Source: a bacterium
GTDB taxonomy: Bacteria > Hydrogenedentota > Hydrogenedentia > Hydrogenedentiales > SLHB01
Length of the DNA: 7,106 bases
NCBI GenBank assembly: GCA_024231375.1
Contig: JAAEQP010000225.1
Coordinates: 1-7,106, forward strand
Direction of reading: 5' to 3'
A program made the translations under genes and the position numbers. Under the pieces are notes generated by a model. That model saw only the letters and a list, made by a program, of their open reading frames with translations. It was not told the DNA's origin and searched no databases. Positions 5,861 to 7,106 of this stretch are shown here, piece after piece; the first letter of the stretch is position 1; each line of letters starts with the position of its first letter.

Positions 5861-5881
5861 AGTCCCGGAAGCGCCGGGACT
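5861..5881 (-). terminator. Terminator-like hairpin after the surface-protein gene
   Basis: AGTCCCGG and CCGGGACT (5861-5868 and 5874-5881) form a perfect 8-bp, GC-rich stem with a 5-base loop, 15 bases beyond the surface-protein stop. No run of T follows on the minus strand, so it is not a canonical Rho-independent terminator. It may act as a transcript-end barrier, or termination may be Rho-dependent. Confidence 0.4.
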
Positions 5882-5896
5882 AGCGAACGCGAGCGC

Positions 5897-7106
5897 CTAT
5901 GCCGCATCATCTCGACCCCGTGACAGTCGCAACCACGTCGCAGCGCCCAGCATCAGTGCGACGCACACGTACACCGCCCACCAGGCCATAGGCAAGCCGC
6001 TGCCGGCGCCCACGTTTACGGTGCGGGACGCGGTGCAGACGTGGCCCGCTGTGTCGGTGACGGTATAGGTCACGGAGTAGGCGCCTTCGGTGCTGGTGTC
6101 CACGGTACTGGTGACGTCTATCGAGCTCGTCAGGTCGCCGCAAACAGCATCAAATGCCTCGGCGCCTTCGTCGGTGTAGGTCGCGTCCACGTCGAGGGTC
6201 ACGGGGTTGTCGCCCAACACGGTGATGATGGGCGCTTCGGTGTCGCCGGATTGATGCACTTGCACTTCCACGGGACTATTCACCGCGGTCCCGCCGCCGC
6301 TGTCGGTCGCGGTCACCAGGAGATAGCCGTTGCGCGAGGTGGAGGCCATATTCGCGGCGCAACTCACCCCGATGCTGCCCCCGTCCACGCCGGACGCGCC
6401 CGAGTCGATGGTCAACCAAGCCGACGCCCCACCTTGCACCGCTGCCGACCAGTTCAGCACATCCGCGCCCGTGTTCGCCACGTCGAAGGTCGCGGCACCC
6501 GTTGGCGCGCCGACGCTACGCGAGGACGTCACCTGCAACACCGGCGGCGTCACCAGCGGCGTCAACTGTACGGCGTGCGCGGTGTACGGCGAGCAGGGCA
6601 CGTACACGGAGTTCGTGTAGGGCACGTAGTCGCCGTCGGTGATGGCTACGTTGTAGGTGGCGTAACTCGCGATGCCCGGGAACAGGGCTTGGCCCAGCGA
6701 ATTGGTGTAGACCGACGGCGTCGGCAATCCGCCAAACACCGTCACCTTCACCGGCACGCCCGCCAAGGCCATGGCGCCCATGGTGCTGCGCACGGTCACG
6801 GTCAACGTCGGCACCACGCCGCACGGACCCGTCTCCTGCCACATGCGCAGGTCGTAGTTCGTGTTCGCACCGTACTCCGTGCCCAGAATGTGGCTCACGC
6901 GTACCAGGTAGCGGCCGTTCGCATCAACGGTCCACGCGATGTAGGAACTGTATTCGCCCAAGCCCCACGCGTCCTCGTCGATCAAGGTCGTGCCGTCGGC
7001 ACGGTACAACTGAGCCCATGTGTTGCAGTTCGAACCGCAGTTCAACGTCTCTATCGTGATGGTCGTGCCTGCCGTGCTGTCGAAGGCCACCCAGTCCGCG
7101 TCGCCC
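5897..7106 (-). CDS. Multi-domain extracellular protein with C-terminal membrane anchor (3' part)
   Basis: The frame is open to the right edge, with 402 codons visible and the N-terminus missing. From the first visible codon: a PPC-like beta-sandwich end (about 1-90; DWVAFDSTAGTTITIET, then ANGRYLVRV); a carboxypeptidase-regulatory-like domain (about 95-183; AGVPVKVTVFGG, TNSLGQALFPGI); a BACON-type domain (about 188-285; SRSVGAPTGAATFDVANTGA, LNWSAAV, AWLTI); and a DUF5011-type Ig-like domain (about 288-365; APIITVLGDNPVTLDVDATY, YTVTDTAGH). The C-terminus has GLPM, a hydrophobic stretch (about 374-392) and the basic tail RLSRGRDDAA, resembling C-terminal sorting or anchor signals. These modules are common on secreted adhesins, proteases and polysaccharide-binding proteins; the catalytic part, if any, lies outside the window. 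The exact function is unknown. Several Cys residues (LNCGSNC; VCGD with HVC) could form disulfides. It has no functional link to the gcv genes that I can see. Confidence 0.85.
   Translation of the reverse strand, partial: GDADWVAFDSTAGTTITIETLNCGSNCNTWAQLYRADGTTLIDEDAWGLGEYSSYIAWTVDANGRYLVRVSHILGTEYGANTNYDLRMWQETGPCGVVPTLTVTVRSTMGAMALAGVPVKVTVFGGLPTPSVYTNSLGQALFPGIASYATYNVAITDGDYVPYTNSVYVPCSPYTAHAVQLTPLVTPPVLQVTSSRSVGAPTGAATFDVANTGADVLNWSAAVQGGASAWLTIDSGASGVDGGSIGVSCAANMASTSRNGYLLVTATDSGGGTAVNSPVEVQVHQSGDTEAPIITVLGDNPVTLDVDATYTDEGAEAFDAVCGDLTSSIDVTSTVDTSTEGAYSVTYTVTDTAGHVCTASRTVNVGAGSGLPMAWWAVYVCVALMLGAATWLRLSRGRDDAA

Overview
The window is GC-rich bacterial DNA whose genes all read on the minus strand. 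Its core is a compact glycine cleavage operon, in transcription order gcvT, gcvH, gcvPA, gcvPB and a lipoate-protein ligase family gene (5369 down to 453). The two-subunit P-protein excludes the fused GcvP of enterobacteria. The multi-domain surface protein upstream (PPC-like, carboxypeptidase-regulatory-like, BACON and DUF5011 modules with a C-terminal membrane anchor) recalls uncultured lineages such as Candidatus Hydrogenedentes or the Planctomycetes/Verrucomicrobia neighbourhood. That placement is inference only; no marker gene is present.

Layout from right to left, the direction of transcription. 7106-5897 is the 3' part of the surface-protein gene, whose 5' end lies outside the window. 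5896-5370 is a 527-base gap without a credible gene. It holds a perfect 8-bp hairpin after the surface gene, three copies of an 8-mer that can form two mutually exclusive hairpins, further inverted repeats, a candidate sigma70-type promoter with a perfect TTGACA -35 box, and a roughly 190-base potentially structured 5' leader ending at the gcvT ribosome binding site. 5369-453 is the five-gene operon. 452-294 is a short gap with a plausible promoter. 293-1 is the start of a membrane-anchored protein of unknown function that runs off the window.

How the genes work together: GcvPA and GcvPB form the PLP-dependent glycine decarboxylase, which loads an aminomethyl group onto the lipoyl arm of GcvH. 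GcvT moves the one-carbon unit to tetrahydrofolate and releases ammonia. The ligase-like protein probably attaches lipoate (or a related acyl group) to Lys62 of GcvH. The L-protein (dihydrolipoyl dehydrogenase) is not here and must be encoded elsewhere. Junctions are tight (12-nt gap, 4-nt overlap, 10-nt overlap, 2-nt gap), so translational coupling is likely.

The coding content is ordinary and well conserved. The part that recognised features do not explain is the 5370-5896 gap: the gcv leader matches no riboswitch class I can identify with confidence, and the triple 8-mer element upstream of the promoter has no assigned role.
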